IMG/VR virus record: IMGVR_UViG_3300010412_000013
Location: 1-60,506 of that record
Length of the DNA stretch: 60,506 bases
From: a virus
Reading direction: 5' to 3' (one strand)
Shown here: piece after piece, positions 47,881 through 56,292 of the stretch
Position numbering within the stretch: position 1 is the first letter of the stretch
Layout of the letters: each line of letters begins with the position of its first letter
Made by a program: the position numbers and the translations under genes
The notes under the pieces: generated by a model
Database searches by the model: none
Told to the model about the DNA's origin: nothing
What the model saw: only the letters and a program-made list of their open reading frames with translations

Positions 47881-48921
47881 TTATTTCAGGAAACTGAGAA
47901 TCGAATTGATTCCATTTCCTATGTGCAGCTTGTTTGCTGCATCAAGCACATTCGAATCACCTAGCTGCTCAATATCATCTTTCAATGATTTGAAATACTT
48001 GGCACCATCTGTGATGCTGCTTCCATTGTTATAGTATTTATTCACGGTCTTCTGTATTCGGTCAAGTATGTTTCCCGACTCCCCATCCGCATTCTTGTCA
48101 ACATTTTGTTCCATGAGTTTTAATTCGGCATCCAGTCGTGTCTTCTGAATGGCAAGCCTGTTCTCTGATGCTTGGTCTGCCGTAACTGTTTCTTCTTCCG
48201 GAGACTTGAAAGTCTCTAAAGGAAACTCTGCCTCTTCTGCATTGAAGTCCTCAACAATCCACCAAGCATATTTGAATGATGCGTTGAATTTTGCAAGTTC
48301 CCCAGAATCGTGGTTAAGCGCAATTGCTGACGAGTTTGATGGGAATGCCCCAATCAAACGAACCGCATAAACGGTTTCCAATTGCCTGTTCAGCATCTTG
48401 ATAACAATATCCCTTTTATAGTTTATGGGATAGTTGGAATTTCCTGTATTGATACTAACTGCCGTTGCCTGCCAAGCGTCGATTACCTTCTTCTCAAACA
48501 TGTCGGCACCACAACGAAACTGCATTTGCACCAAATCTGAACCATAGTCGTGGGCAAATGGAACAACAAAGTTGCCAATCCTTGGGTCTATTGTTGGTAG
48601 CAACCTGTTCGGCAAGTCTACTGACTCGACATTCATAATAAGCCTTTGTGACATTTCCTTGACACCGGCTGTTTTTAGTTGTGTTCTGACTTCTTGTGAA
48701 AAGTTTGGAACTTCAAATTCAATCTGGAAACGGCATAATTGCGCGTAACCATTGGTTTTCATATTCGAAACAAATTGCTCAAACAGTTTTGTTTTTTGGC
48801 GATAGACTTCATTCTCCAAGAAATTGCCATTGGTCTGCGAAGCAATAAATTCCGCTTCGGTCAAAGGTGCTTCATTTGGGTCGTAGAGAATTTCTTCTTG
48901 TGGATTTGTTGTGTCTGCCAT
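47881..48921 (-). CDS. Baseplate-tail tube junction protein (gp54-like)
   Basis: 346 residues (T4 gp54 is 320). F-E-V-P-N-F-S-Q, the M-N-V-E-S-V-D-L-P-N-R-L-L strand and Y-G-S-D-L-V-Q-M-Q-F-R belong to the tube-initiator family, which shares its fold with the tail tube protein and starts tube polymerisation on the baseplate. Here it lies with gp26, while gp48 is on the other strand. Confidence 0.65.
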   Translation of the reverse strand: MADTTNPQEEILYDPNEAPLTEAEFIASQTNGNFLENEVYRQKTKLFEQFVSNMKTNGYAQLCRFQIEFEVPNFSQEVRTQLKTAGVKEMSQRLIMNVESVDLPNRLLPTIDPRIGNFVVPFAHDYGSDLVQMQFRCGADMFEKKVIDAWQATAVSINTGNSNYPINYKRDIVIKMLNRQLETVYAVRLIGAFPSNSSAIALNHDSGELAKFNASFKYAWWIVEDFNAEEAEFPLETFKSPEEETVTADQASENRLAIQKTRLDAELKLMEQNVDKNADGESGNILDRIQKTVNKYYNNGSSITDGAKYFKSLKDDIEQLGDSNVLDAANKLHIGNGINSILSFLK

Positions 48922-48933
48922 CTTTCGTACCTG

Positions 48934-49530
48934 TTATTTTGTCATGCTTCTTGACTTGTTCCATACACTGCGCTTGTGTTCCTTGACAAAACGCTCGGTA
49001 GGAAGAAACAGGGTGATTTCCCATTCATTAGATGGAACCCTGACCATATTGCTTTTTATATGAGTCCAAAGATAACGCTTCACCACTGGTTTTATTAATT
49101 TTTTTCCGGAGAAGGATTTCAATTTTCTCCATGTGATTTCAAGCCTTGTTCTACTGTCATAATTGCTATCTGTTCTCATTTTCAAAATCAGGGCATATAA
49201 TATTGCCCTTTGCATTGGTGACAGATAGTGCAGGTTAATAGCCAGAAAACCCTTGGCATCCCAGTCTATGATGAACACCATCGGAAACACATCATAGTAC
49301 GGAAGTGTTTTCTTGTGCTTGGGGTCATAGACGAACATGAACATCTCGCCTGCTTTTTTTGGTTTTATCCTATAGTTGATATAGTCATTCTCAATCAATC
49401 TGGCAATGCGTAATCCTCGCTTTTCATTTATTTTACGCATGTTGGTTCGAAGCCATTCCCTTGACGCTGCGGTCTGGCTTGGAATCCCGTTGCTCAATAG
49501 GGCTTGTTTGACTGTATCTACGAATCTCAT
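48934..49530 (-). CDS. Conserved T4-superfamily virion/tail-region protein
   Basis: 198 residues. F-M-F-V-Y-D-P-K-H-K-K-T-L-P-Y-Y-D-V-F-P, N-L-H-Y-L-S-P-M-Q-R and the C-terminal E-W-E-I-T-L-F-L-P-T-E-R-F are the blocks of a protein present in many marine and T4-like phages, variously annotated in structural gene clusters. I cannot fix its T4 name. Confidence 0.6.
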   Translation of the reverse strand: MRFVDTVKQALLSNGIPSQTAASREWLRTNMRKINEKRGLRIARLIENDYINYRIKPKKAGEMFMFVYDPKHKKTLPYYDVFPMVFIIDWDAKGFLAINLHYLSPMQRAILYALILKMRTDSNYDSRTRLEITWRKLKSFSGKKLIKPVVKRYLWTHIKSNMVRVPSNEWEITLFLPTERFVKEHKRSVWNKSRSMTK

Positions 49531-49547
49531 GATGGTATTTATTGAAC

Positions 49548-50027
49548 CTAGCCGAGTTCATCTTCAGTGAATATCAGGAAACCCATGTTCTTTTTTATGC
49601 AGTAGGCTTCGGCTGCTGTCCACTTGGCTTGATTGACTTCATAGGTCAGGCATTCATTCAGGTATTTTTGAGTGACCTTGCTTTTCTTCTTTGGTGGCTT
49701 GGTCTGGGCTTTTGGCTTGACTTCTATCAGGAATTCCTTGGTTCCTGTTGTGGTTTTTACCTTTATCCAGAAGTCGACAAAATATCGATGGTACTGCCCA
49801 TCCTTTGGTGATATATAAGGTATGATGCATTCTTCTGATGACCATTCAAGTACACTAGGGTTCTTGTCACAATAAATCATGAACTTGAGTTCCCATGAAC
49901 TGCGATAGACGATGTTTTTCCAGTCTCCCCTATACTTCATAGGGTTTCTTATGGGATACCTTCCCTTATAGGTTCCTCTGTATCCCCTGTTGAACCTTGT
50001 CTTTTTTTTCTCTTGTTCAGTAATCAT
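49548..50027 (-). CDS. Head completion protein (gp4-like)
   Basis: 159 residues from the ATG at 50027 (T4 gp4 is 150). R-N-P-M-K-Y-R-G-D-W-K-N-I-V-Y-R-S-S-W-E-L-K-F, E-C-I-I-P-Y and H-R-Y-F-V-D-F-W-I-K match gp4. A longer in-frame extension to 50147 lacks a binding site and would run through the divergent promoter. The fold resembles a PD-(D/E)XK endonuclease; it finishes packaged heads before tail joining. Confidence 0.8.
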   Translation of the reverse strand: MITEQEKKKTRFNRGYRGTYKGRYPIRNPMKYRGDWKNIVYRSSWELKFMIYCDKNPSVLEWSSEECIIPYISPKDGQYHRYFVDFWIKVKTTTGTKEFLIEVKPKAQTKPPKKKSKVTQKYLNECLTYEVNQAKWTAAEAYCIKKNMGFLIFTEDELG

Positions 50028-50028
50028 A

Positions 50029-50036
50029 CATAAATA
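50029..50036 (+). promoter_or_regulatory. Late promoter-like CATAAATA in divergent tail region
   Basis: CATAAATA, 35 bases upstream of the gp48-like ATG at 50072, in the only spacer between the minus-strand and plus-strand tail operons. One mismatch to T4 late promoters. Confidence 0.55.
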
Positions 50037-50071
50037 GTTTTGTGTTTTAACGATATTTAGGTACAACTGCC

Positions 50072-51070
50072 ATGGCAGACAATAAAACCAAAACCCAGAA
50101 ATTGGTTGATAAGGCAAAATCAAATCCCTATCAGAAATACCGCACATTGATATATCCTAACGAACTTGGACAACCAACCGAGGGGCATACCAATTATATG
50201 CTCTTTAATATAAATTCTACAGTTTACCAGTCATCCGGAACATCCGATGCCAAGGATTTAGGCGGAAGTGTTGGTATCGTTACACAGTCCCCAACCGGAA
50301 GAAACCTGAACTATAACGTAAGTAATTTGGGGAAAATTAAAAAACCCATACCAAGAACCAATGTTTCCATTGCCCTTCCGATGACAGAAACCAGTGTCGG
50401 CGCAACCTATGATGCTTCATGGTCAAGTATAGATTTGGGTGTTGCGGGTGGAATGAAGGTAATGGGAACAAGTGTTACCGATGCTGCCAAAGAAATGGCT
50501 GAAGAAATTCAAAAAGGTTCTACATTTGCCGCAGAATTTGAAACAGCAAAAGCTGGAATTTCATCCAATGTTAGCCTTGGTCAGGTGGGTATTGCTGCGA
50601 TGCAGGCAGTTATGGGAGAACAAATAACACAGGCATTCAAACTTATACCAGACAGACAGGCAGAAAATGCCAGACAGGAAGTAATATTCAAGTCTGTATC
50701 AAACAGGACATTTTCGTTTAAACATACACTGGTTGCAAAATCACCACAAGAAGCAGAAACAATCCAAGCCATCATAGATACATTCAAATACGCAATGATG
50801 CCAAGCCTGCTTGGTGGTCAGAATGGTTATTTCGGATACCCTGATGAATTTGACATCACTTTCTGGCAAGTAGATGGCAATGGCAATGTAAGGGAAAACG
50901 ACTACATCCACAAGATATCAACCTGTGCATGTACGAAGGTCGATGTTGATTATGGTGGTGTAGGTCGTTATGCTGTCTATTATGATGGAAGACCTGTCGC
51001 CATCACATTGAACCTGTCATTCACAGAGCTTGAATTCCTGACAAAAGAACGAATCGAGGAAGGCTTCTAA
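50072..51070 (+). CDS. 48: Baseplate tail tube cap (gp48-like)
   Basis: 332 residues (T4 gp48 is 364). L-I-Y-P-N-E-L-G near the start, S-F-K-H-T-L-V-A-K-S-P-Q-E-A-E-T-I, Y-P-D-E-F-D-I-T-F-W and L-S-F-T-E-L-E-F-L-T-K match gp48, which caps the tube on the baseplate with gp54. First gene of the plus-strand tail operon. Confidence 0.7.
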   Translation: MADNKTKTQKLVDKAKSNPYQKYRTLIYPNELGQPTEGHTNYMLFNINSTVYQSSGTSDAKDLGGSVGIVTQSPTGRNLNYNVSNLGKIKKPIPRTNVSIALPMTETSVGATYDASWSSIDLGVAGGMKVMGTSVTDAAKEMAEEIQKGSTFAAEFETAKAGISSNVSLGQVGIAAMQAVMGEQITQAFKLIPDRQAENARQEVIFKSVSNRTFSFKHTLVAKSPQEAETIQAIIDTFKYAMMPSLLGGQNGYFGYPDEFDITFWQVDGNGNVRENDYIHKISTCACTKVDVDYGGVGRYAVYYDGRPVAITLNLSFTELEFLTKERIEEGF

Positions 51071-51072
51071 TC

Positions 51073-51570
51073 ATGTCGAAATATTTTGAACGAATTGGTG
51101 TTATTGAATATGATGTCTTGCTAAACCATAAGCCAAGAATCATCAAGAACATCATGCAAAAAATCGGGATACATGACAAGATAAAAAACACTAGGGAAGT
51201 TTTTATTGACTATCAGGTCGATGAAGGAGAAACGCCGGAAATCCTGTCACATAAAATATATGGGGATGTCAATTACCACTGGGTCATATTGTTGATGAAT
51301 GATATAGTCAATCCATATTATGATTGGGTAATGACCGAAGATGAAGTCAGGAAGCTGACAAAAAAGAGATATGAATCCGGATATGATGGTTTACATCACT
51401 ATGTCAATGACGATGGTCTTGTTGTCGATGAATGGAATATTGAAGCAATACCAGTAACCAATCTGGAATATGAGATATCAGAGAACGAGAAGAAAAGAAC
51501 CATTAAGATTCTTGACCCCGTATATCTGACGGTTGTTGAAAGCGAAATAAGGAAACTGTTCAGGTCATGA
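51073..51570 (+). CDS. 53: Baseplate wedge subunit (gp53-like)
   Basis: 165 residues (T4 gp53 is 196). Y-F-E-R-I-G, Y-D-V-L-L-N-H-K and the LysM-like E-T-P-E-I-L-S-H-K-I-Y-G-D-V-N-Y-H-W-V-I-L-L-M-N are diagnostic of gp53. Two bases follow the gp48 stop. Assembles the wedge that becomes the baseplate rim. Confidence 0.8.
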   Translation: MSKYFERIGVIEYDVLLNHKPRIIKNIMQKIGIHDKIKNTREVFIDYQVDEGETPEILSHKIYGDVNYHWVILLMNDIVNPYYDWVMTEDEVRKLTKKRYESGYDGLHHYVNDDGLVVDEWNIEAIPVTNLEYEISENEKKRTIKILDPVYLTVVESEIRKLFRS

Positions 51571-52913
51571 CAGATACAAAAAACCCAACAGGTCTATACC
51601 AGTATGAATTGGTGACTCTGAATATTATCAGTCATTCGGGGAAACGTATCAATATACTATCGATGTTCAGTGGCATTCTTATTGAAGAGGATTTGTTTTC
51701 GGCTGGTATGCATGGCGCGATATCCATCAATGATGCTACTGGATTGGCTGATACACTTCCGATTATAGGTCAGGAAAAACTGGAAATTGCATGGAAGACA
51801 AAGGGAGAAGATATTGAACCCATCGAATTGACATTTGATGTTATCAGTATTGTCGGGAGAACAAAACTAAAGAAGAGAATGGAAAACTACACATTGGAAT
51901 TCATTTCGCCCGAAGTGAATGTGAACGCAAAAACAAGGGTTAGCAAATCCTATTCCGGAACCGCATCGGATATTGTCTCGGAGATTTTCATAAAAGACCT
52001 GAAGTCCAAGAAGAGACTTACGGTTGAACCGGCAAAACACTTTCAGCGTTTTGTTTCTCCCCACATGAGACCTATGCAAGTCATTGATAATATTTCAATG
52101 GGTGCTGTGTCTGCCGCTGTTGGAACTTCCAAGAAAATGGGAGCAACCTATTTGTGGTATGAAACTACTCGTGGTTTCTGTTTCCAGACTCTTGAGCATT
52201 TGTTCACACTGGATTCTGTCAAGACTTTCAGCATGACACCAAGTTCAGTCGTCAGGGATGAAAATGGTCTAAGGAATATTGATTTTGAATCAAGGGAAAT
52301 CAAATCGTTTTCTGTTGTACAGTCATTCGATACACTCAACAAAACAAAAGAGGGTATGTACGCAAATACAACAATCATGCATGACCCAATCAATAAAACG
52401 ATTGAGGAATATGACTACAATTATATCAGGGATTATGAAAATCATTCGCACCTTGAGGGCAATATAAAATCAAGTATCATTTCTTCTGGTTCGGGAAATT
52501 CTGTGAAGAGTACCGGTGGCTTCATGTGTTCTCCCTATGTTGATGAATATGGAATGACTATCAGCGACTATACAAAAAGTGTTATAATCCTGCACCCGAA
52601 GGCAACCCGTCTGTGGGATGATGTCGACAGTGACCATTCGGAAGAATGGAAACCAAAGAGACGACCGCACATGGAGCAATTAAACAGTTTCGAGGTCGAG
52701 ATATCAATCATTGGTGATTCGGAAATACAGGTCGGTGATGTCGTCGAACTTTTGATACCCACAAGCGATGTTGTCGAGGGTCAAGCCAATATTTATTCTG
52801 GGATAATGTCCGGAAGGTATCTGGTGACAGCAATCACCCATTCATTAGGTCTGACTGACTATAGCCAGAAGCTGATTTTGAACAAGGAATCACTGGTGGT
52901 TCCCATAACCTGA
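51567..52913 (+). CDS. Baseplate hub protein (gp27-like)
   Basis: 448 residues (T4 gp27 is 391). Beta-rich hub-type domain (G-A-I-S-I-N-D-A-T-G at about 50-59; L-E-F-I-S-P-E; Y-S-G-T-A-S-D-I-V), then G-D-V-V-E-L-L-I-P-T and S-G-R-Y-L-V-T-A-I-T-H-S-L. These resemble the gp27/VgrG-like hub fold. Four-base overlap with gp53. Ends at a strong terminator. Confidence 0.65.
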   Translation: MTDTKNPTGLYQYELVTLNIISHSGKRINILSMFSGILIEEDLFSAGMHGAISINDATGLADTLPIIGQEKLEIAWKTKGEDIEPIELTFDVISIVGRTKLKKRMENYTLEFISPEVNVNAKTRVSKSYSGTASDIVSEIFIKDLKSKKRLTVEPAKHFQRFVSPHMRPMQVIDNISMGAVSAAVGTSKKMGATYLWYETTRGFCFQTLEHLFTLDSVKTFSMTPSSVVRDENGLRNIDFESREIKSFSVVQSFDTLNKTKEGMYANTTIMHDPINKTIEEYDYNYIRDYENHSHLEGNIKSSIISSGSGNSVKSTGGFMCSPYVDEYGMTISDYTKSVIILHPKATRLWDDVDSDHSEEWKPKRRPHMEQLNSFEVEISIIGDSEIQVGDVVELLIPTSDVVEGQANIYSGIMSGRYLVTAITHSLGLTDYSQKLILNKESLVVPIT

Positions 52914-52941
52914 ACTACTGTATAGCCTTACAGTAGTTTTT
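52914..52941 (+). terminator. Rho-independent terminator after hub gene
   Basis: ACTACTGTA (52914-52922) pairs perfectly with TACAGTAGT (52929-52937), then a T-run. The left arm overlaps the last base after the stop codon TGA. Confidence 0.85.
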
Positions 52942-52997
52942 GGTTATAATAATCTCGATTCTTATTCGAAACTATTCTAAAAATAATCACCCATTTT

Positions 52998-53026
52998 CTT
53001 GCGATATGGCATGGTTCGACTATAAT
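52998..53026 (+). promoter_or_regulatory. Phage promoter, CTTGCG-17-TATAAT
   Basis: -35 CTTGCG at 52998-53003 and -10 TATAAT at 53021-53026, spacer 17. After 6 bases GTGAATGAATGATA follows (53033-53046), identical to the sequence after the promoter at 19963. Drives the gene at 53068. Confidence 0.6.
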
Positions 53027-53067
53027 TATATCGTGAATGAATGATATTGATTATGGAGACTGAGAAT

Positions 53068-53865
53068 ATGTCTGATTTAAAAATTCCTTTCGGCAAGTAC
53101 CGTGGTCATAAATTGGCTCATGTAGCCATTTCTGACCCATCGTATGTCACCTATCTGGCTGGCATAGCCGACCCAAGACCCAATGGCGTTGCCGTTGTGG
53201 AAGCTGCCAAGGCTCTGGTTGCCTCTGGTCAAGTGGTTGTTCAACCCAGCTTCGATGGCGTTGCCCCCAGCAACCCAGCCGATGTTGTTCTGGCTTTCGG
53301 CAAGTACCGTAACTATCGTCTGGGTGAGCTTGCTGCCCGTGACCCGTCTTATATCGTGTACCTGTCGAACATGACCGATGCCAAGGGCGCGAATTCTGCC
53401 TTGGCTATCGCTGCCAGCAAGAAGCTGGTGGCTGAGAAAGCCATTCCTGAGCTGGTGGACTATCTGGCTGACAGGGAAGAAACCAACAAGTTTTCTTCCA
53501 TCATCAAGCAGAACTCTGACTATCAAGGTCAGGTGGGCGACCGCTTCGAGCGCGAAGTCAAGGTTGTCTTTGTTCGTCACATGGGCTATGCTTCCTATGG
53601 CTACCATGGTCATCATGGTGCTGCCAAGTATCTTGTGGTTGCTGTTGACAAGCAAGGCAACAAGTACAACACCTTCACGTCTTCTGAATGGGTTCAGGAA
53701 GATGGTGTCGAGGTGGGCGACATCCTGAAGATTACCGGAACCGTGACCCGTCACGAAGAAGAAAAATACGGTGCCCTTGCCGGTGCCAAGACCACTGTCC
53801 TGAACCGTGTCAAGGCAGTGTTTATCAAGAAAGTAAATGTTGAACAAGAAGCTGAAGTGGCTTAG
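53068..53865 (+). CDS. Protein with two DUF3820/ExoX-C-like domains
   Basis: 265 residues from the ATG at 53068 (GGAG at 53055 is 9 bases upstream; ATGs at 53041 and 53053 lack a site). F-G-K-Y-R-G-H-K-L with D-P-S-Y-V-T-Y-L (about 7-35) is repeated as F-G-K-Y-R-N-Y-R-L with D-P-S-Y-I-V-Y-L (about 75-105), the module found at the C-terminus of exonuclease X. The remaining domain is beta-rich. High GC and a strong promoter suggest abundant early expression. It probably binds nucleic acid. Confidence 0.65.
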   Translation: MSDLKIPFGKYRGHKLAHVAISDPSYVTYLAGIADPRPNGVAVVEAAKALVASGQVVVQPSFDGVAPSNPADVVLAFGKYRNYRLGELAARDPSYIVYLSNMTDAKGANSALAIAASKKLVAEKAIPELVDYLADREETNKFSSIIKQNSDYQGQVGDRFEREVKVVFVRHMGYASYGYHGHHGAAKYLVVAVDKQGNKYNTFTSSEWVQEDGVEVGDILKITGTVTRHEEEKYGALAGAKTTVLNRVKAVFIKKVNVEQEAEVA

Positions 53866-53875
53866 GAGAATCGTT

Positions 53876-54025
53876 ATGAATACCTATGAAGTTACCTACA
53901 AGACCAGCGAATTCACTTTTCGGATTCGCAATATCGTTGCCAATAACACTGGCGTTTCGTTGGCATTGTCGCTGAAAGCCTATGGCATTTCCGCTTCACA
54001 AATCGTTTCAATCAAAGAGGTTTGA
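53876..54025 (+). CDS. Small hypothetical protein
   Basis: 49 residues from the ATG at 53876, SD AGGAGA 7 bases upstream. Beta strands followed by a helix (V-S-L-A-L-S-L-K-A-Y-G). Function unknown. Confidence 0.45.
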   Translation: MNTYEVTYKTSEFTFRIRNIVANNTGVSLALSLKAYGISASQIVSIKEV

Positions 54026-54026
54026 T

Positions 54027-54305
54027 ATGAGCATTCGCCTGTTCAACCCCACTGGTCGCAAGACCGAGGCAAGGGTTCTCGAACTGCAAGGGAACCGTTA
54101 TTACTTCTCCTATGAAACCTGCATAGGTTTCGAGGGATACTCTTACGCCTCTGGCGATAAGAAGCTGCACAAGGTTCGCCTTGCCAATATCTGGGGTCAG
54201 ACAACCGGCAAGCATATCCGTGAGCTGGGGATTGATGGCTTCCAAGTAATGCCAGACCCAAACTTCCAAGAAGTCCTGAAAACAGCATGTATAGGTGATA
54301 TATGA
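54027..54305 (+). CDS. Hypothetical protein
   Basis: 92 residues from the ATG at 54027, with AAAGAGG 7 bases upstream. Beta-rich with many aromatic residues; no recognised family. Overlaps the next gene by 4 bases. Confidence 0.45.
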   Translation: MSIRLFNPTGRKTEARVLELQGNRYYFSYETCIGFEGYSYASGDKKLHKVRLANIWGQTTGKHIRELGIDGFQVMPDPNFQEVLKTACIGDI

Positions 54306-54595
54306 GCGTAGCACAAGAACTTGAAAAGCAATTGCAGGAACAGTATGTGGCTGGTATTGGTTCCAATCTGGTCGGATACATAATGGACTATGAAGGTGGT
54401 GACCTTGCCGTGGAAGATGTGGTAAAATTGTTCGCATATCTGGTTCAGACCGGCAAGGCATGGTCTCTACAGGGTCACTATGGTCGAACCGCACAATCCC
54501 TTATTGAGCAGGGCTTGCTGCAAGAAAATGGCTATGTCAATTTTGATGCGCTGGAAATCCTGATGATGGATGCCGGTGCGGGAGAAGAAGAATGA
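54302..54595 (+). CDS. Hypothetical protein
   Basis: 97 residues, helical with an acidic tail. V-G-Y-I-M-D-Y-E-G-G-D-L near residues 21-32. Coupled to the gene at 54592. Function unknown. Confidence 0.45.
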   Translation: MSVAQELEKQLQEQYVAGIGSNLVGYIMDYEGGDLAVEDVVKLFAYLVQTGKAWSLQGHYGRTAQSLIEQGLLQENGYVNFDALEILMMDAGAGEEE

Positions 54596-55206
54596 GTACA
54601 AAGATTTATGGCGGGTTTGTAATTCGCAATATGTCTTGGTCAGACTTGTGCAAAAAGTGTATGGAAATCAGTGATGCCATTGAAGTTGCCACAAGACCGA
54701 CCGTTGAAGAATTGATTGACAGGCTCTTTGTTAAGCGCGATGATGGTACACCGAACCTTAGCCAATCAACACTGGCTGACAAAGATGGTAAGGTTTTGTC
54801 TGTGTTTGACATCCATCAAATAATCTATGATGCCGACAAGAATGATTCCTACAATGCATTCCTGAATGAAGACTTGTCGGCAGTGTTTTACCCAGACCCA
54901 GACGGTTCTAATGACATCTATGGTTGTGTTTTTGGTAATGGAACACCAAAGAAAATCTTTTTTGAATTGTCTGGTGCAGAAGAATATGCCTACTGGAACA
55001 ATACTGATGAACCCGAAGGGATGACTGAAGAAGAATGGGATGCAAGAAAGAACAAGTGGGAAAAACTTGTTCCAAAAAACAAGTTCAGTGAATCCGGCTT
55101 CTGTTTTGAATTTGCAAAAAATAATGAGTTGTTCTTTGCTATCAGCATGGCGATTAACGATGAAAATGGCAACAAACGAAAAGGGGAAAAAACCAATGAG
55201 CTTTAA
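54592..55206 (+). CDS. Hypothetical protein
   Basis: 204 residues, Lys/Asp-rich and soluble, with F-Y-P-D-P-D-G-S-N-D-I-Y in the middle. Overlaps the next start by 11 bases. No family recognised. Confidence 0.45.
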   Translation: MSTKIYGGFVIRNMSWSDLCKKCMEISDAIEVATRPTVEELIDRLFVKRDDGTPNLSQSTLADKDGKVLSVFDIHQIIYDADKNDSYNAFLNEDLSAVFYPDPDGSNDIYGCVFGNGTPKKIFFELSGAEEYAYWNNTDEPEGMTEEEWDARKNKWEKLVPKNKFSESGFCFEFAKNNELFFAISMAINDENGNKRKGEKTNEL

Positions 55207-55585
55207 CATTTTCATTCCTTCTGTCGGAATGAAGTTCGTTGTATTGGAAGATGCCAAGGTAGAGCTTCCCAATACCTATGAGGGAATTGGTTATGCCGAC
55301 AACGTAGGTCTCATAAAAGACAATCAAGTCACCCAATGGTATAAGGATTACAATCAATATCTGAATAAAAACCATGTGCCAAGATTGCCTGAAGCCGAGG
55401 TGTTTCTTCCAAAGGGAACCGTATTCAGTCTTAACAAGATTTATGTCAGGAATGATGGATGGAACCATGACTATGTGACAATCAAGGTTTACGATAACCC
55501 GAATTTCAAAAGGGTCATACCAGTCAGTCTTGGCGAATTATCAAAAATTGATGTGGATTTTTTGGGGGATGAAAATGAGCAATAA
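55196..55585 (+). CDS. Hypothetical protein
   Basis: 129 residues from the ATG at 55196, with an AAAAGGGGA site about 7 bases upstream. Beta-rich. Overlaps both neighbours by about 11 bases. Confidence 0.45.
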   Translation: MSFNIFIPSVGMKFVVLEDAKVELPNTYEGIGYADNVGLIKDNQVTQWYKDYNQYLNKNHVPRLPEAEVFLPKGTVFSLNKIYVRNDGWNHDYVTIKVYDNPNFKRVIPVSLGELSKIDVDFLGDENEQ

Positions 55586-55784
55586 TCAAAACTTGTGGTG
55601 GGGTTACCTGCATATCAATGGCAGTGTTCAGGTCAAGCGTTACTTTGACGAGCGTGACCTTGATGATGCTTATGAGAGTGATTTTGTGGATTTGGTCATT
55701 CATCCATTTCCAGCCGATGGTCGAACCGATGCAATAGCAAAGGTGCATCAAAAAATTGAATCTGGTCAAGTTATTAGTCGCTGA
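55575..55784 (+). CDS. Hypothetical protein
   Basis: 69 residues from the ATG at 55575 (GGGGGAT upstream). Opens M-S-N-N-Q-N-L-W-W-G-Y-L-H-I-N-G, then a short helix. Similar short W-W-G-Y-L-H proteins occur in other phages. Function unknown. Confidence 0.5.
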   Translation: MSNNQNLWWGYLHINGSVQVKRYFDERDLDDAYESDFVDLVIHPFPADGRTDAIAKVHQKIESGQVISR

Positions 55785-55795
55785 GGAAATGTGTT

Positions 55796-56290
55796 ATGGA
55801 ACCTGATGGTGTTGTTATTGATGAAGTGAATGAGCGCGAAGAAGCCTACAAGAAACTTCTGGAATTCATGACCTTTGCCAGTTCTGAACATTTCAGGGCT
55901 GTGGCTATGGAAACTGCCAAGTCGAATCCGACATTCTTCATAAAGGCACTTGAGAAGAATGGATATTCTTTTGATGATGCCGTTATTAAAAATAAGGCAC
56001 CGTTATCTGATAGCAAAAATCCTGTCAATTTATTCCATCCAGAATATGGCACTGTGGCAATTATGTTGAAAGATATTTTACCGATTGCCTATCATATTAA
56101 AGAAACAAAAAAGGTTAATGCAATCAAGGCTTTCAGGGAAGTTACGGGTTTTGGTCTGAAGCAAGCCAAGACCTATTGTGATTCTTTTGAAGACTGGCTT
56201 GTTAATGTTGGGCTTTACCATATCAAGAATAGTAATCAAGAATTGATTCATGAAATTCAAAAACTTTCATTTACCATAAATCTGAGGTAA
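55796..56290 (+). CDS. Protein with ribosomal L7/L12 C-terminal-like domain
   Basis: 164 residues. K-K-V-N-A-I-K-A-F-R-E-V-T-G-F-G-L-K-Q-A-K (about 103-123) is the signature of the L7/L12 C-terminal domain, which recruits translation GTPases to the ribosome. The N-terminal 100 residues are unlike L7/L12. Phage versions may recruit host translation factors (inference). Confidence 0.6.
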   Translation: MEPDGVVIDEVNEREEAYKKLLEFMTFASSEHFRAVAMETAKSNPTFFIKALEKNGYSFDDAVIKNKAPLSDSKNPVNLFHPEYGTVAIMLKDILPIAYHIKETKKVNAIKAFREVTGFGLKQAKTYCDSFEDWLVNVGLYHIKNSNQELIHEIQKLSFTINLR

Positions 56291-56292
56291 TT

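Noticed and set aside
49536-49543. AATAAATA on the minus strand upstream of the gene ending at 48934
   Set aside because: It ends only 5 bases before the start codon, leaving no space for a leader or ribosome-binding site; probably chance.
50028-50147. Longer start for the gp4-like gene at 50147
   Set aside because: It would cross the divergent promoter and the opposite gene start; the ATG at 50027 matches T4 gp4 length.
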